From positions 124,001 to 188,000 of the forward strand of contig DDUR01000061.1 in NCBI GenBank assembly GCA_002344895.1: a DNA stretch of 64,000 nt, in the 5' to 3' direction. This DNA is from Ignavibacteria bacterium UBA2333. Its GTDB lineage: Bacteria > Bacteroidota > Ignavibacteria > Kapaibacteriales > Kapaibacteriaceae. Made by a program: the position numbers and the translations under genes. Below are positions 17,415 through 26,189 of the stretch, in pieces. A model generated the notes under the pieces. It was given only the letters and a program-made list of their open reading frames with translations, ran no database searches and had not been told where the DNA came from. The first letter of the stretch is position 1. The number at the start of each line of letters is the position of its first letter.

Positions 17415-17422
17415 TATTTTTG
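17415..17422 (+). promoter_or_regulatory. TAnnTTTG -7 promoter box before the PPIase pair
   Basis: TATTTTTG matches the consensus exactly in the 91-base gap after murC. A start about 6 bases downstream would leave a leader of roughly 60 bases before the ATG at 17489, where GGAG lies 2 bases before the start codon. Confidence 0.5.
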
Positions 17423-17488
17423 TCGTTCGTCGCGTCAGAGTGACGCATTCATCCCGTCCGTCCAACCATGTCATGACCTTTTGGAGCC

Positions 17489-19648
17489 ATGATGCAGATG
17501 TTCCGTGCGATCGGTCTTCTACTCCTTTGTTCAATCACTCTTGCCAGTCCAGCACACGCCCAGAAGGGTAAGGCTAAGCCCAAGGCACCATCAAAAGCTA
17601 CGTCTACGGCCTCGGCTGGTACGACTTCAGCCGGTGGATACTATAACGGGACTGTACTTGCCACCGTCGGGGGCGAAAAAGTGCTCTACGAAGATGTTGA
17701 GCGTGCATTTCAGAAGAACCTATCGCGGCGAGATACTCCTTTTTCGAAGGTCCCTCGCGATACAGCACTTGAGTTTCTTCAGTTGTACACGAATTACCGA
17801 CTGAAGGTAGCGAGTGCGCGTGAACGCGGTGTCGACAAAGATCCTGCCGTTGCACAAGACATTGCAAACAACCGCAAACTGCTGTCGGAGACATTCTTTT
17901 TCGACAAGGCCGTTGCCGACGCACGTGTAGCTGAGCTTACACGTCGCCGTACACGCGAAATGAGGGTAGCCATCATTCTCTGTGCAGTAACACCAAAAGG
18001 TGCGTCACAGTGGGATTCCGTTGCCAGCCTCAACAAGGCTATGGCCGTTGTTCAGCTTTTAAACAGTGGTACAGACTTCGAGAAACTCGCTCGCGATTCA
18101 TCCGATGACAAAGAGACAGGTGCTAATGGCGGTGTACTGCCATGGTTATCAGGTGGCACCATCATCAAGGTTGTCGAAGACGAAGCCTATGAAGTTCCCA
18201 TCGGATCATATTCAAAGAAGCCAGTTCATTCACGCTTCGGCTACTTCATTGTAAAAGTCCTTGATTCGCAACCTCGGCAGGTTGTGAAGTTCCGTCATAT
18301 TCTTCTTACGCCTTCAGATACGCGCGACAGTGTCGCCACAATCGCCCTGGCTGACTCGCTGATCTCGATTCTGCGTATGCCTCCAGCGAAACAGGCTTCG
18401 GCCTTGTCGGCACGAGGCATATCTATGAAGGAGGATGCATTTACGGAACTGGCAAAGGCCTACTCCGATGACAAAGCGTCTGCACCAAAGGGAGGATTTC
18501 TCGGATCTGCCTATTCGCGTTCCGGAGGCTTGGAGTCTGGTGGAACACGACTCGTTCCTGCGTTCGAAGACGCAGTCTTTTTGCTGAAGGATGGCCAGGT
18601 TTCTAACAAGGTTCGCACGATCTACGGCTGGCACATCATCATCCGCGACAGCACACGACTTTCCGATGAGCAGATGGAACGTGACAATGCACGTCGTACG
18701 TATCGCCGACTCTATTATGAAGAGGACAAACGACGTATCCTGGATTCTCTTCGTAAGGCCTACGGATATGGCTGGAATACGGCCACGTATGCGCAATTCC
18801 GGTCAAACGTTGACTCAACCAAGACCACACAAGACACAACATGGCTGGCAACTGTGCCTGCCGACATGATGTCGAAGGTTCTCTATACAACACCTTCAGG
18901 GTCGTACACAGTAGCAATGTTTACGGACTCGCTCCGACGCCGTCTCGACATGCGTGGATACACACTTAACACGGCAGGACTGGAACGCGCAGTCAACAAG
19001 ATGACGGACAACGCTGTCATTGAACAGGCAACGGTCGGGCTGGAACGTAGATATCCTGAGTTTGATGCGCTGATGCGTGAGTTTAACGATGGAATCCTTC
19101 TGTTTAAGGTTGAAGAGCAGGAAGTGTGGAGCAAACTCAAGTTTGACACGACTGACGCTCGTGCCTATCACGACACAACCAAGAGTCGATGGCTTACCGA
19201 AACAGGTTACATGATTTCCGAGATCTACTGTATCACTGACAAGGAAGCGAACGACGTCCGCAGTCAACTCAATAGTGGTGCTGACTTTGCAACACTTGCA
19301 GCAGCACGTACACAACGCGAAGGTTTGCGCGAGAAACAAGGCAAGCTTGGCACGCTGTATCCAAAAACGTCGAAGCTTGCCCAAATAGCCGCAGATTCTC
19401 AGGCCGTAGCAGGCAAGATTCTTGGCCCCGTTCCCTATGAGCGCGGTTTCTCGGTGTTACGTGTTGACGGCATTGAACCACCACGTGTAAAGACCTTTGA
19501 AGAAGCACTTCCAGACCTTGCTCCTGCCTACCAGGATGCACTGCAGAAAAGGCTTACAGAAACATGGCTGTCCGACGTACGCAAACGATTCCCTGTAACG
19601 ATTGACGCATCGGCGATCGACAGGATCTACGGAAAGGCAAAGCGTTAA
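17489..19648 (+). CDS. periplasmic multi-domain parvulin (PpiC-type) peptidyl-prolyl isomerase
   Basis: A 719-residue exported chaperone or isomerase. A signal peptide (about residues 5-24, ending AHAQ) is followed by a Lys/Ala/Ser/Thr-rich linker, then a SurA-like helical segment. Two parvulin-like domains are clear: about residues 150-265 (ending FGYFIVKV) and 268-395 (RHILLTPSD ... YGWHIIIRD). A third, degenerate one lies near 570-675 (ending RGFSVLRVDG). The product probably assists outer-membrane protein folding. Three in-frame ATGs are close together (17489, 17492, 17498); the first is given. A one-base TAATG overlap couples it to the SurA-like gene. Confidence 0.88.
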   Translation: MMQMFRAIGLLLLCSITLASPAHAQKGKAKPKAPSKATSTASAGTTSAGGYYNGTVLATVGGEKVLYEDVERAFQKNLSRRDTPFSKVPRDTALEFLQLYTNYRLKVASARERGVDKDPAVAQDIANNRKLLSETFFFDKAVADARVAELTRRRTREMRVAIILCAVTPKGASQWDSVASLNKAMAVVQLLNSGTDFEKLARDSSDDKETGANGGVLPWLSGGTIIKVVEDEAYEVPIGSYSKKPVHSRFGYFIVKVLDSQPRQVVKFRHILLTPSDTRDSVATIALADSLISILRMPPAKQASALSARGISMKEDAFTELAKAYSDDKASAPKGGFLGSAYSRSGGLESGGTRLVPAFEDAVFLLKDGQVSNKVRTIYGWHIIIRDSTRLSDEQMERDNARRTYRRLYYEEDKRRILDSLRKAYGYGWNTATYAQFRSNVDSTKTTQDTTWLATVPADMMSKVLYTTPSGSYTVAMFTDSLRRRLDMRGYTLNTAGLERAVNKMTDNAVIEQATVGLERRYPEFDALMREFNDGILLFKVEEQEVWSKLKFDTTDARAYHDTTKSRWLTETGYMISEIYCITDKEANDVRSQLNSGADFATLAAARTQREGLREKQGKLGTLYPKTSKLAQIAADSQAVAGKILGPVPYERGFSVLRVDGIEPPRVKTFEEALPDLAPAYQDALQKRLTETWLSDVRKRFPVTIDASAIDRIYGKAKR

Positions 19649-20946
19649 TGAAATGTCCGTCACGTCGCCCCTTTCGCGCCTTAACCCTCATCACACTCTT
19701 TGTGGGAGTGATGGGTGCGGCTCACGGTCAACCTGCGTTGGAACGTATCGTTGCCGTTGTCGGCAAAGAAATCGTCACGCAGTCCGACGTTGACGGTCAG
19801 ATCGAGGTACTCCTTCAGCGAGACAAGTCGATACGGCGTGACGATCCTGCCGTACGGCAGGCCGTTCTCGACCAGCTCATAAACGAGCGTCTCATCATGA
19901 CAAAGGCTCAGGAAGATTCGGTAGAGCCGAGCGAAGAAATGGTGACTGAGCGAATGGAGCAGCAGCTTGCATACTTCATTCAAATGTATGGTTCGGAGAA
20001 GCGCTTTGAAGATGTCTATGGCATGAGTATCGCTCGTATCCGTCGCGAATTCCGCGACGAGATTCGTAAGCAGCTCATGGTAAAGATGATGTTAGATCGG
20101 AAGTTCTCAGATGTAAAGGCGACACGCGGTGATGTTGAGAATTTCTTTAACCGCTTTCGCGACTCGTTGCCGACCATACCGCCACGTGTGGACCTGTACC
20201 ACATTGTAAAGTATGTGAAGGCTTCTGATGAGCAACGACGAGAAGCGCTCGAACTTGCAGGGAAGATTCGTGACTCGATCGTTGCTGGTGCTCCGTTTGC
20301 CGACTTTGCACGGCGGTACTCCGGCGATCCCGGATCTGCCGCCAATGGTGGCGATCTTGGATTCGTTGAACGCGGAAAGTTTGTAACGGCTTTTGAGAAT
20401 GCAGCCTTTGCTCTCGAACCGGGAGAGATATCACTGCCGATCGAAACACCGTTTGGATATCATGTTATTCAACTTATTGGGAAGACAACGTCTGCAATCA
20501 ATTGCCGGCACATTCTGTTAAAGGTGGGCCAGTCAGATGCTGATAAGGAAGCAGCGCAGGCAGCCTTAAAGGATATCAAAAAGCGCGTTGAAGGCGGAGA
20601 AGATTTTGAGAAGCTTGCGCGCGACCTGTCCGACGAACGTGAGTCTGCTGGTTTTGGCGGCGCAATGGGACAGATTGAGTTTGATCGTATGCCAGATGAA
20701 CTGCGTTCAACGTTGATGAACATTCCAGACAAAGGTGTCAGCGATCCCCTACCCTACGTCGCAGACCCTACAAAGCCAGGATATCACGTTCTCTACAAGA
20801 AGGGTATACTTCCTGAACACAAGGCCACCCTCGAGTCTGATTACAAACTGCTCGAAACCATGGCGACACGTGAGAAGCGTTCACGCCTTGAGCTCGACTT
20901 TGTAGAGGAACTGCGGAAGACGGTCTATTGGGAAGTTCGTAAGTAG
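19648..20946 (+). CDS. SurA-like periplasmic chaperone / peptidyl-prolyl isomerase
   Basis: 432 residues with a signal peptide (about 1-28, ending AHGQ), the SurA N-terminal block VAVVGKEIVTQSDV, a helical chaperone region, and two parvulin domains: about residues 175-275 (ending FGYHVIQLIG) and 280-395 (RHILLKVGQ ... GYHVLYKKG). This is the domain order of SurA, the periplasmic chaperone that escorts outer-membrane proteins to the BAM complex. Together with the preceding three-parvulin protein it forms an export-folding operon. Confidence 0.93.
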   Translation: MKCPSRRPFRALTLITLFVGVMGAAHGQPALERIVAVVGKEIVTQSDVDGQIEVLLQRDKSIRRDDPAVRQAVLDQLINERLIMTKAQEDSVEPSEEMVTERMEQQLAYFIQMYGSEKRFEDVYGMSIARIRREFRDEIRKQLMVKMMLDRKFSDVKATRGDVENFFNRFRDSLPTIPPRVDLYHIVKYVKASDEQRREALELAGKIRDSIVAGAPFADFARRYSGDPGSAANGGDLGFVERGKFVTAFENAAFALEPGEISLPIETPFGYHVIQLIGKTTSAINCRHILLKVGQSDADKEAAQAALKDIKKRVEGGEDFEKLARDLSDERESAGFGGAMGQIEFDRMPDELRSTLMNIPDKGVSDPLPYVADPTKPGYHVLYKKGILPEHKATLESDYKLLETMATREKRSRLELDFVEELRKTVYWEVRK

Positions 20947-21009
20947 GTCTGGAGCCGAGTCGTTGTATATCGTGCATTCGTACGATGTTCGTCAAGTCCG
21001 AGGACACGA

Positions 21010-22974
21010 TCACCAGCTTTGCGAGATGGTTGCCCGGAAGATTGTCTCGCGATACGTGCCGCCATACACTGCAGGCACTACGCGTTCATCAAAGATATTA
21101 CGTTCAGCACGTATGTCGATGTTCGCATACTCACCAAGGGCAGCTGTTACTCCGATATGATATCCTGAACGAGCACCATAGGTATCATCCAGTGCAAGCA
21201 TGAGTCCGGCATTACATGATAGTTCATCAAACACGGAGTAAGAACCTCCTATGTCAACGGTTACAATTCCATTATCCGGCTGGCCAGCGGCCGACTGAAC
21301 GATGTAACCCAATCCAGCCGTTACGGACAACGGGAAGACGAAGGATAGCGACTGTTGAACGTTCACGGACGTTACGCCATAGTCTGAAGCACCCCGAAGT
21401 GTTGAGCTGTTCTGTTGGCCATAGGTAAGTGTTGTTCCTGCACCCATTGATCCTATCCGATAATTGTATCCGGTGGTGACATTTAACACCGTCGTACGAT
21501 TGTCGAACCGCAGTAGAGTATCCGTGGCATCATTAATCTGTGCATACGGCGCGTACGACACTCTTAAAAAAGGCCAGCGTCGGATATTGAGGCCGAGTGT
21601 TCCACCGAGTGACGTGATGGTTGTTGTGCTACGTTTCCATGGTATGAGGTTGTCGAGGTCACGTCGGTAAAACAACCCAACACTCATTTGTCGTTTCCAA
21701 AAGGATTGATCTGCACGAACATCATACCGAAGGATGTCTGTTCGCAGGTTGGGTACGGCAAGAGCACGATATCCCGGGCCAATACGCCGAATACTTGCGG
21801 TAAATCGTGTGCCTGTTTCTCGAATGTTGACAGCTGTTTGTGCGGTGGCAGCCCAGTCGAAGTATGACGACGCTGACGAGTCCGAGAGGCCAAGGAGGAA
21901 TCCTGGAACGTCGTCATCAGAGAGTGTTGGAGCAGTTCTATCAGCAACCGTGAGAGATACTGCTGCTTCTGCCTGCATCGACCACACACCTTCAATCGGC
22001 TCAACACGAAGATCGAGTCCGGTTAACATGTTCTTCTGAGGTGTAAGTGCCGTATTCGAATCAGTCAGTGCAACACTAACTGGATCGTCCTCAACAAACA
22101 TTCCGGTGAGAAAGACGTGTGATCCATCACGTCTGCCGACACCTAGTCGAGCCGCATATAGGTGACGTCCGTAGGCGGAATTGTCAGCCGACGTAAACAG
22201 TCCACTGTCAACGCGCACGGAGTCGAACCGCAACAGCGGGCGTTGCATTGTACCACCGGTAACGTGGACATAGAACCAACCTGGATTCCATTCGAGCATA
22301 GCTCCCTGGATTCGTGCGCCACTCAGTGTGATGGGTGTAAAGGTTGGGAAGACTGTGCCAACGCCAACGGTTGGCAATGAAGCCATCACGCGTTCAACGT
22401 CTGACATAAACCCCATTGATGACAGAACATCTGTGTAGTCCGATATGTCGCCTTTTGCAACATCACGCATTTGTTGGAGCTTTCGATATTCCTCGAGTTC
22501 CTTTAATCTTTCCGGATCTACTCGTTGCAGACTATCACGCACCTCATCATACGAATCGAGCAGCTGTCCGGCCTCCGTACGTGCATAGTCGTTCAGTGCA
22601 GCATAAGCACGCTGTGTCACGATACGTCGAACAGCGTCGGGATCCAACGTCAACGAAAAGGCATTGATGTTCTGCCGCACATCTCGTTGTTCACTACTCA
22701 CAAGAACACTTGCTGTGAGAGGAATTCCGTAAAAGAGCAGGCTCGGATTCAGCTCTGCCCTCCACAGATCTGGAGGTTTTTCCTGGAACGATCCTTGTCG
22801 TGATGCCGACTGTCCGAGTAATCGATAACTCCCCGTGACAATGACAGGTGCTTCGCCACTCCGAGAGCCAAACACAACAAACGGATTGCGCACAGGACCA
22901 TTCTGATCCTGTGCCGAGGCCACAGACAGTGCTGCCACGAGAACGAGGGCGAACCCACCAAGTTTTGTCAACAT
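21010..22974 (-). CDS. outer-membrane beta-barrel protein, function unknown
   Basis: 654 residues from the ATG at 22974. A signal peptide (MLTKLGGFALVLVAALSVASA) is followed by an N-terminal region with a charged helical stretch (about residues 125-180, RKLQQMRD-type). A long C-terminal half of alternating polar and aromatic strands ends in a terminal Trp (TISQSW), typical of outer-membrane barrels. An upstream in-frame ATG at 23010 would overlap the RCC1 gene and precede the signal peptide, so it is not used. The gene lies 13 bases after the RCC1-repeat gene, so the two probably form a surface-protein/barrel cassette. Confidence 0.8.
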   Translation of the reverse strand: MLTKLGGFALVLVAALSVASAQDQNGPVRNPFVVFGSRSGEAPVIVTGSYRLLGQSASRQGSFQEKPPDLWRAELNPSLLFYGIPLTASVLVSSEQRDVRQNINAFSLTLDPDAVRRIVTQRAYAALNDYARTEAGQLLDSYDEVRDSLQRVDPERLKELEEYRKLQQMRDVAKGDISDYTDVLSSMGFMSDVERVMASLPTVGVGTVFPTFTPITLSGARIQGAMLEWNPGWFYVHVTGGTMQRPLLRFDSVRVDSGLFTSADNSAYGRHLYAARLGVGRRDGSHVFLTGMFVEDDPVSVALTDSNTALTPQKNMLTGLDLRVEPIEGVWSMQAEAAVSLTVADRTAPTLSDDDVPGFLLGLSDSSASSYFDWAATAQTAVNIRETGTRFTASIRRIGPGYRALAVPNLRTDILRYDVRADQSFWKRQMSVGLFYRRDLDNLIPWKRSTTTITSLGGTLGLNIRRWPFLRVSYAPYAQINDATDTLLRFDNRTTVLNVTTGYNYRIGSMGAGTTLTYGQQNSSTLRGASDYGVTSVNVQQSLSFVFPLSVTAGLGYIVQSAAGQPDNGIVTVDIGGSYSVFDELSCNAGLMLALDDTYGARSGYHIGVTAALGEYANIDIRAERNIFDERVVPAVYGGTYRETIFRATISQSW

Positions 22975-22987
22975 TGTGCTGACGGTT

Positions 22988-25891
22988 TTACGGTGTTGCC
23001 AATCGCTCAACGCGAATTGGTCCTAGAGGTGGGTCAAGTGGCACAGCGGTAAGATTCGTAATCGGCCCTTCTCCTAGCTGACCGTATTCGTGTGTTCCCC
23101 ATGACCATAGTCCACCGTCAGCACGAACGGCCATGGCAAACGTACTTCCTGCGGAAAGGCCAACAACGGCATCGAGACGTGAGATCTTGACGGGTGTAAA
23201 ACGGCCCACACGCGATCCGTCACCAAGTTGACCAAGGACGTTATTTCCCCATGCCCAGACGGTTCCTGTTGAATCGAGAGCCAAGGAGAACGTACCACCA
23301 GCGGAGATGGCCTTAATCTTGGGCAACCCTTGCACAACCATCGGCTGATGTCGGTCCTTCGTTGTGCCATCTCCAAGCTGACCACTTGCATTTCCGCCCC
23401 ACGTCCACACTCGCCCATCCTTTCCAAGTGCCATCGTGTGATGATCACCAGCACTCACAGCAATGACGTCGTACCGAGTAGTTGAAGGGCCCCCAACGGG
23501 AGCAAGAACGGGCCACCAGATGGCAGCGGCGGTATCGTCATCAAATCCACATTGGCCATGGTCATTGTTACCCCATGTGTACACGTTACCTGTCAGTGAT
23601 AACGCAACGGAGTGTGAATGACCTGCAGCAACCTGACGGATCCCCTTTAACATCCCATGTTTCAGTGGCTTTGGAATGTGGAGGATTCGTTTGATCTGCG
23701 ATGCCGTTGCTGGTGTTGAAAGTTCAAAGTTGATGATGGTACCACATTCCCAGGTGCGGTTGTACCCCCACACATACACGTCACCCTTTTTCGAGAGTGC
23801 TAGAGAGTGCCGGCTTCCAGCAGCCACCTGAACTATGTCGGCAAGGCCTAACGACACCGGCTCTGACTTTTGCTCGCGGCTATCCGTACCAAGTTGCCAG
23901 TAGTCGTTATACCCCCACGCCAGGACGTCTCCGGACTGCGTGACCGCTAGCGAATGGTCCATTCCCGACGCAAGAGACTGAACGTTTGTTGCTTTGGCAA
24001 TTTTTGACGGGACCGGTACAACGGCTCCATACGGTTTGGCAACGGATTTACGCAGATTGTCGCCCCACCCCCACACAATATTTGGACGCGGCAACATCGC
24101 AAGGGAAAGTTGCGATTGTTTTTTCATGATTTCGGGTGACACGTCAACAAGTTGATATTCCGGTCCGTCTGGTTCATCTTCACTTGATGTTGCGCCCGTG
24201 AACCCAGATGTATATTTCTGCATACCTGCGGCTGACGCAAACTTTGACTTAAGCTGCGTTGACGTGCCGTCGATAACGTTTACCTCATCCAGGATTCCCG
24301 AATTCCCCTTCAGTGTTGTAATGTCCTTCGTCAGCTGCTCACGAATCTTGACTGGCAGTTTCTCCGGTGGCGTTGCGACAAGAGCGTGATTCTCGCCCGC
24401 GTCAAGCACCAGCACAGGAAGTTTGACGGTGTCATCCTTCTCTGCATCATGGAAGGTAAAATAGTCGACATTGATATGTGCGGATTGTGACGAGTCTCTG
24501 ATGAGGATGTAGGCGGCACGGTTAAGGTACTTTACAACGTCCCAATCGACGGGTACAAGCCTATCAGATGTGCCCCTGCGTTCATCAGCATCGGTAGAGT
24601 ACAGAACAAGAAACTCTTTTGAGCTTCCAGCCAGTTTGCGTGTGCGCATGGAACCGACCGTGTCCTTGGCAAGGCGCTCTACAAGAAGCTCAACGTTGGC
24701 CATGGGGGAAACTGAGCCACCTACAAGGAAACTCACGACGCTGTGCTTAATCTGAAACTCTTGTGAGAGCATACTACCCATCGCTGCGTCACCGTCAGCA
24801 GCCCCGAGTGACGTGACCCAGTATTTGGCATGATGTCCAAGTGTGCCTAATACGGCGTGTGATTCTTTTACAGGATCATCAACAAACGATGTCCCGTCAA
24901 CCGTCCAACACGACAACGTACCTAACTCAAAATCCCAGTTTTCGCCTGGACACGGTATGTCTGCAGCGAGGTCATCTGTTGCAATAACCGGTGTGCCCCT
25001 TCCGCCCCCTCCCGACGTTGTATCTCGTCCGGTGTCATCACGTCCGTCACCGTCATCATCATCACCACCATTATCAGCAGATGACGGCATATAGGTAAAC
25101 GACCATATCTCAGATTCACCGAGTGGGATTCGTGCGCGTGCGCCGTCTTCAAACGCAGCAATTTTCCACGCATACCGTTGCTGTGGTTGGAATCTGCGTG
25201 CCGAAACGGGATACTGAAGTGTTACGCGTGGCAGACGCTGCTGTTCAAACCATGCAGGATTTCTGGCGATGGCGTCGGCAGGCGTCTGTTTTCCGAAAAT
25301 CTCCACAACGCGAATGTCGTATGAGATACGTTGACCCGGCCCAGGAGGCATACTCGGCATCCATGAGAACACGGGTAATAGCTCGGCCACATCTGACTCG
25401 TCAGGCGGAGTAATAAGAATCGGGATTGTTAACCTATTTATGATCACAAACTTACAGTCGCGTCCAAGCACCTGATCATTCTCTGCGAGGATTACCTCGC
25501 AGCAGATCGTGTAGTCGCCTGTAGGGACACTTCCCGTTTGTAATAGTGCGTCGCGATATCGAGGATTGGATTCATCAACGGTCACAGGCTGGACATCATT
25601 TCCGGTAACACGTGTACGTCCGGGCTGCAGCGTAAACACCTTCGTACGCGCGTCTGCGATGATACCATCAGGTATTGACGTTTCTTCTGCGGTACCATGG
25701 AGATAGACCTCCAGGGGACGTCCAGACTGATTGTCGAGATCAATTTTCCAGAGATCACCAATTCGTAATTGATTTGGTGGTGGCTGGGTTAATCGAATGG
25801 TAACGCGCTCCTGGCTCCGTGACGATTGAATCGTCAAGAGTAGGAATAGGACGGCTATCAGTGCGCCCCCGCGACTGTGTCTTCTCCTCAT
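22988..25891 (-). CDS. secreted RCC1-repeat surface protein
   Basis: 967 residues. A signal peptide starts at MRRRHSRGG. Residues 30-270 are a beta-rich region with NQLRIGDLWKI and an Ig-like segment (PVFSWMPS ... RYAWKI), which reminds me of the N-terminal part of TANFOR-type Bacteroidota surface proteins. An Asp/Gly-rich linker lies near 273-300, then a jelly-roll-like part with paired cysteines. Residues 600-955 hold seven RCC1-type blades, each with W-x-W-G-x-N and G-x-x-H-S-L-A-L motifs, forming a beta-propeller. No T9SS sorting domain is visible at the C-terminus. Its promoter region contains an unusual CACGGAA repeat cluster shared with the divergent giant gene. Confidence 0.87.
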   Translation of the reverse strand: MRRRHSRGGALIAVLFLLLTIQSSRSQERVTIRLTQPPPNQLRIGDLWKIDLDNQSGRPLEVYLHGTAEETSIPDGIIADARTKVFTLQPGRTRVTGNDVQPVTVDESNPRYRDALLQTGSVPTGDYTICCEVILAENDQVLGRDCKFVIINRLTIPILITPPDESDVAELLPVFSWMPSMPPGPGQRISYDIRVVEIFGKQTPADAIARNPAWFEQQRLPRVTLQYPVSARRFQPQQRYAWKIAAFEDGARARIPLGESEIWSFTYMPSSADNGGDDDDGDGRDDTGRDTTSGGGGRGTPVIATDDLAADIPCPGENWDFELGTLSCWTVDGTSFVDDPVKESHAVLGTLGHHAKYWVTSLGAADGDAAMGSMLSQEFQIKHSVVSFLVGGSVSPMANVELLVERLAKDTVGSMRTRKLAGSSKEFLVLYSTDADERRGTSDRLVPVDWDVVKYLNRAAYILIRDSSQSAHINVDYFTFHDAEKDDTVKLPVLVLDAGENHALVATPPEKLPVKIREQLTKDITTLKGNSGILDEVNVIDGTSTQLKSKFASAAGMQKYTSGFTGATSSEDEPDGPEYQLVDVSPEIMKKQSQLSLAMLPRPNIVWGWGDNLRKSVAKPYGAVVPVPSKIAKATNVQSLASGMDHSLAVTQSGDVLAWGYNDYWQLGTDSREQKSEPVSLGLADIVQVAAGSRHSLALSKKGDVYVWGYNRTWECGTIINFELSTPATASQIKRILHIPKPLKHGMLKGIRQVAAGHSHSVALSLTGNVYTWGNNDHGQCGFDDDTAAAIWWPVLAPVGGPSTTRYDVIAVSAGDHHTMALGKDGRVWTWGGNASGQLGDGTTKDRHQPMVVQGLPKIKAISAGGTFSLALDSTGTVWAWGNNVLGQLGDGSRVGRFTPVKISRLDAVVGLSAGSTFAMAVRADGGLWSWGTHEYGQLGEGPITNLTAVPLDPPLGPIRVERLATP
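24995..25008 (-). repeat. dispersed GGGGC-N4-GGGGC element, copy 5
   Basis: Minus strand GGGGC-GGAA-GGGGC in the glycine-rich linker of the RCC1 protein (G-G-R-G-T). Because this linker is low-complexity, this copy is weaker evidence than the others. Confidence 0.45.
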
Positions 25892-25933
25892 GTTCGGCCT
25901 CTCGAACGCCGTGAACCTTGTTTTGAACCGTTC

Positions 25934-25941
25934 CGAACATA
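25934..25941 (-). promoter_or_regulatory. TATGTTCG promoter box of the RCC1 gene
   Basis: Minus strand, one base from TAnnTTTG. The CACGGAA half-sites lie immediately upstream of it, where a regulator could block or recruit polymerase. Confidence 0.4.
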
Positions 25942-25942
25942 C

Positions 25943-25974
25943 CACGGAAATCGTTCCGTGCAACATCACGGAAC
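25943..25974. repeat. three-part CACGGAA inverted repeat (possible operator or attenuator)
   Basis: CACGGAA at 25943-25949, its inverse TTCCGTG at 25954-25960 (extended to GTTCCGTG from 25953), and CACGGAAC at 25967-25974. The middle arm can pair with either neighbour, giving two mutually exclusive hairpins with loops of 4 and 6 bases. A further partial half-site GTTCCG is at 25930-25935. It could be a dyad operator for a regulator or an RNA switch on one strand. Confidence 0.55.
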
Positions 25975-26149
25975 ATCATCAGACAATGTTTGGCCTTGTT
26001 TGGCTCACATCTGGCAACAACGCTGTCGATGTGATGAACTGTCCGATATGCCGTAGTTCAGTTTGGCGCACCCGACGATCTCACGAAGGAAAATGTTCCC
26101 TCCACATGGAACAGAAATCATTCTGAGTTGTACGAGTCGATTCGTGGCG

Positions 26150-26157
26150 TATGTTCG
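26150..26157 (+). promoter_or_regulatory. TATGTTCG promoter box of the giant-protein gene
   Basis: The same octamer as on the opposite strand at 25934-25941. A start about 6 bases downstream gives a leader that contains the purine-rich ribosome-binding site at 26176. Confidence 0.4.
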
Positions 26158-26175
26158 CCACAGGTTCATGTAACA

Positions 26176-26183
26176 GGGAGGAG
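26176..26183 (+). promoter_or_regulatory. strong Shine-Dalgarno sequence deciding the start at 26190
   Basis: GGGAGGAG, 6 bases before the ATG at 26190. It is the clearest Shine-Dalgarno sequence seen in this window, where most genes have none, and it rules out the upstream ATG at 26151, which lies within the promoter box. Confidence 0.7.
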
Positions 26184-26189
26184 TTGGCG

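Larger units (their letters stand above)
25892..26189 (+). promoter_or_regulatory. 298-base divergent control region between the RCC1 and giant-protein genes
   Basis: This is the longest non-coding stretch in the window. It holds two copies of the same promoter box, TATGTTCG: minus strand at 25934-25941 with a 42-base leader to the RCC1 gene, and plus strand at 26150-26157 with a leader of about 30 bases to the giant gene. A cluster of CACGGAA half-sites lies at 25930-25974. I see no RNA gene and no convincing open frame in the rest. Confidence 0.6.

Noticed and set aside
20947..21009. Terminator between convergent genes
   Set aside because: Only a weak 5-bp stem with an 8-base loop and no T-run; not convincing.
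25892..26189. RNA gene or riboswitch in the divergent region
   Set aside because: No tRNA-like or known riboswitch pattern; the inverted repeats are explained equally well as an operator.
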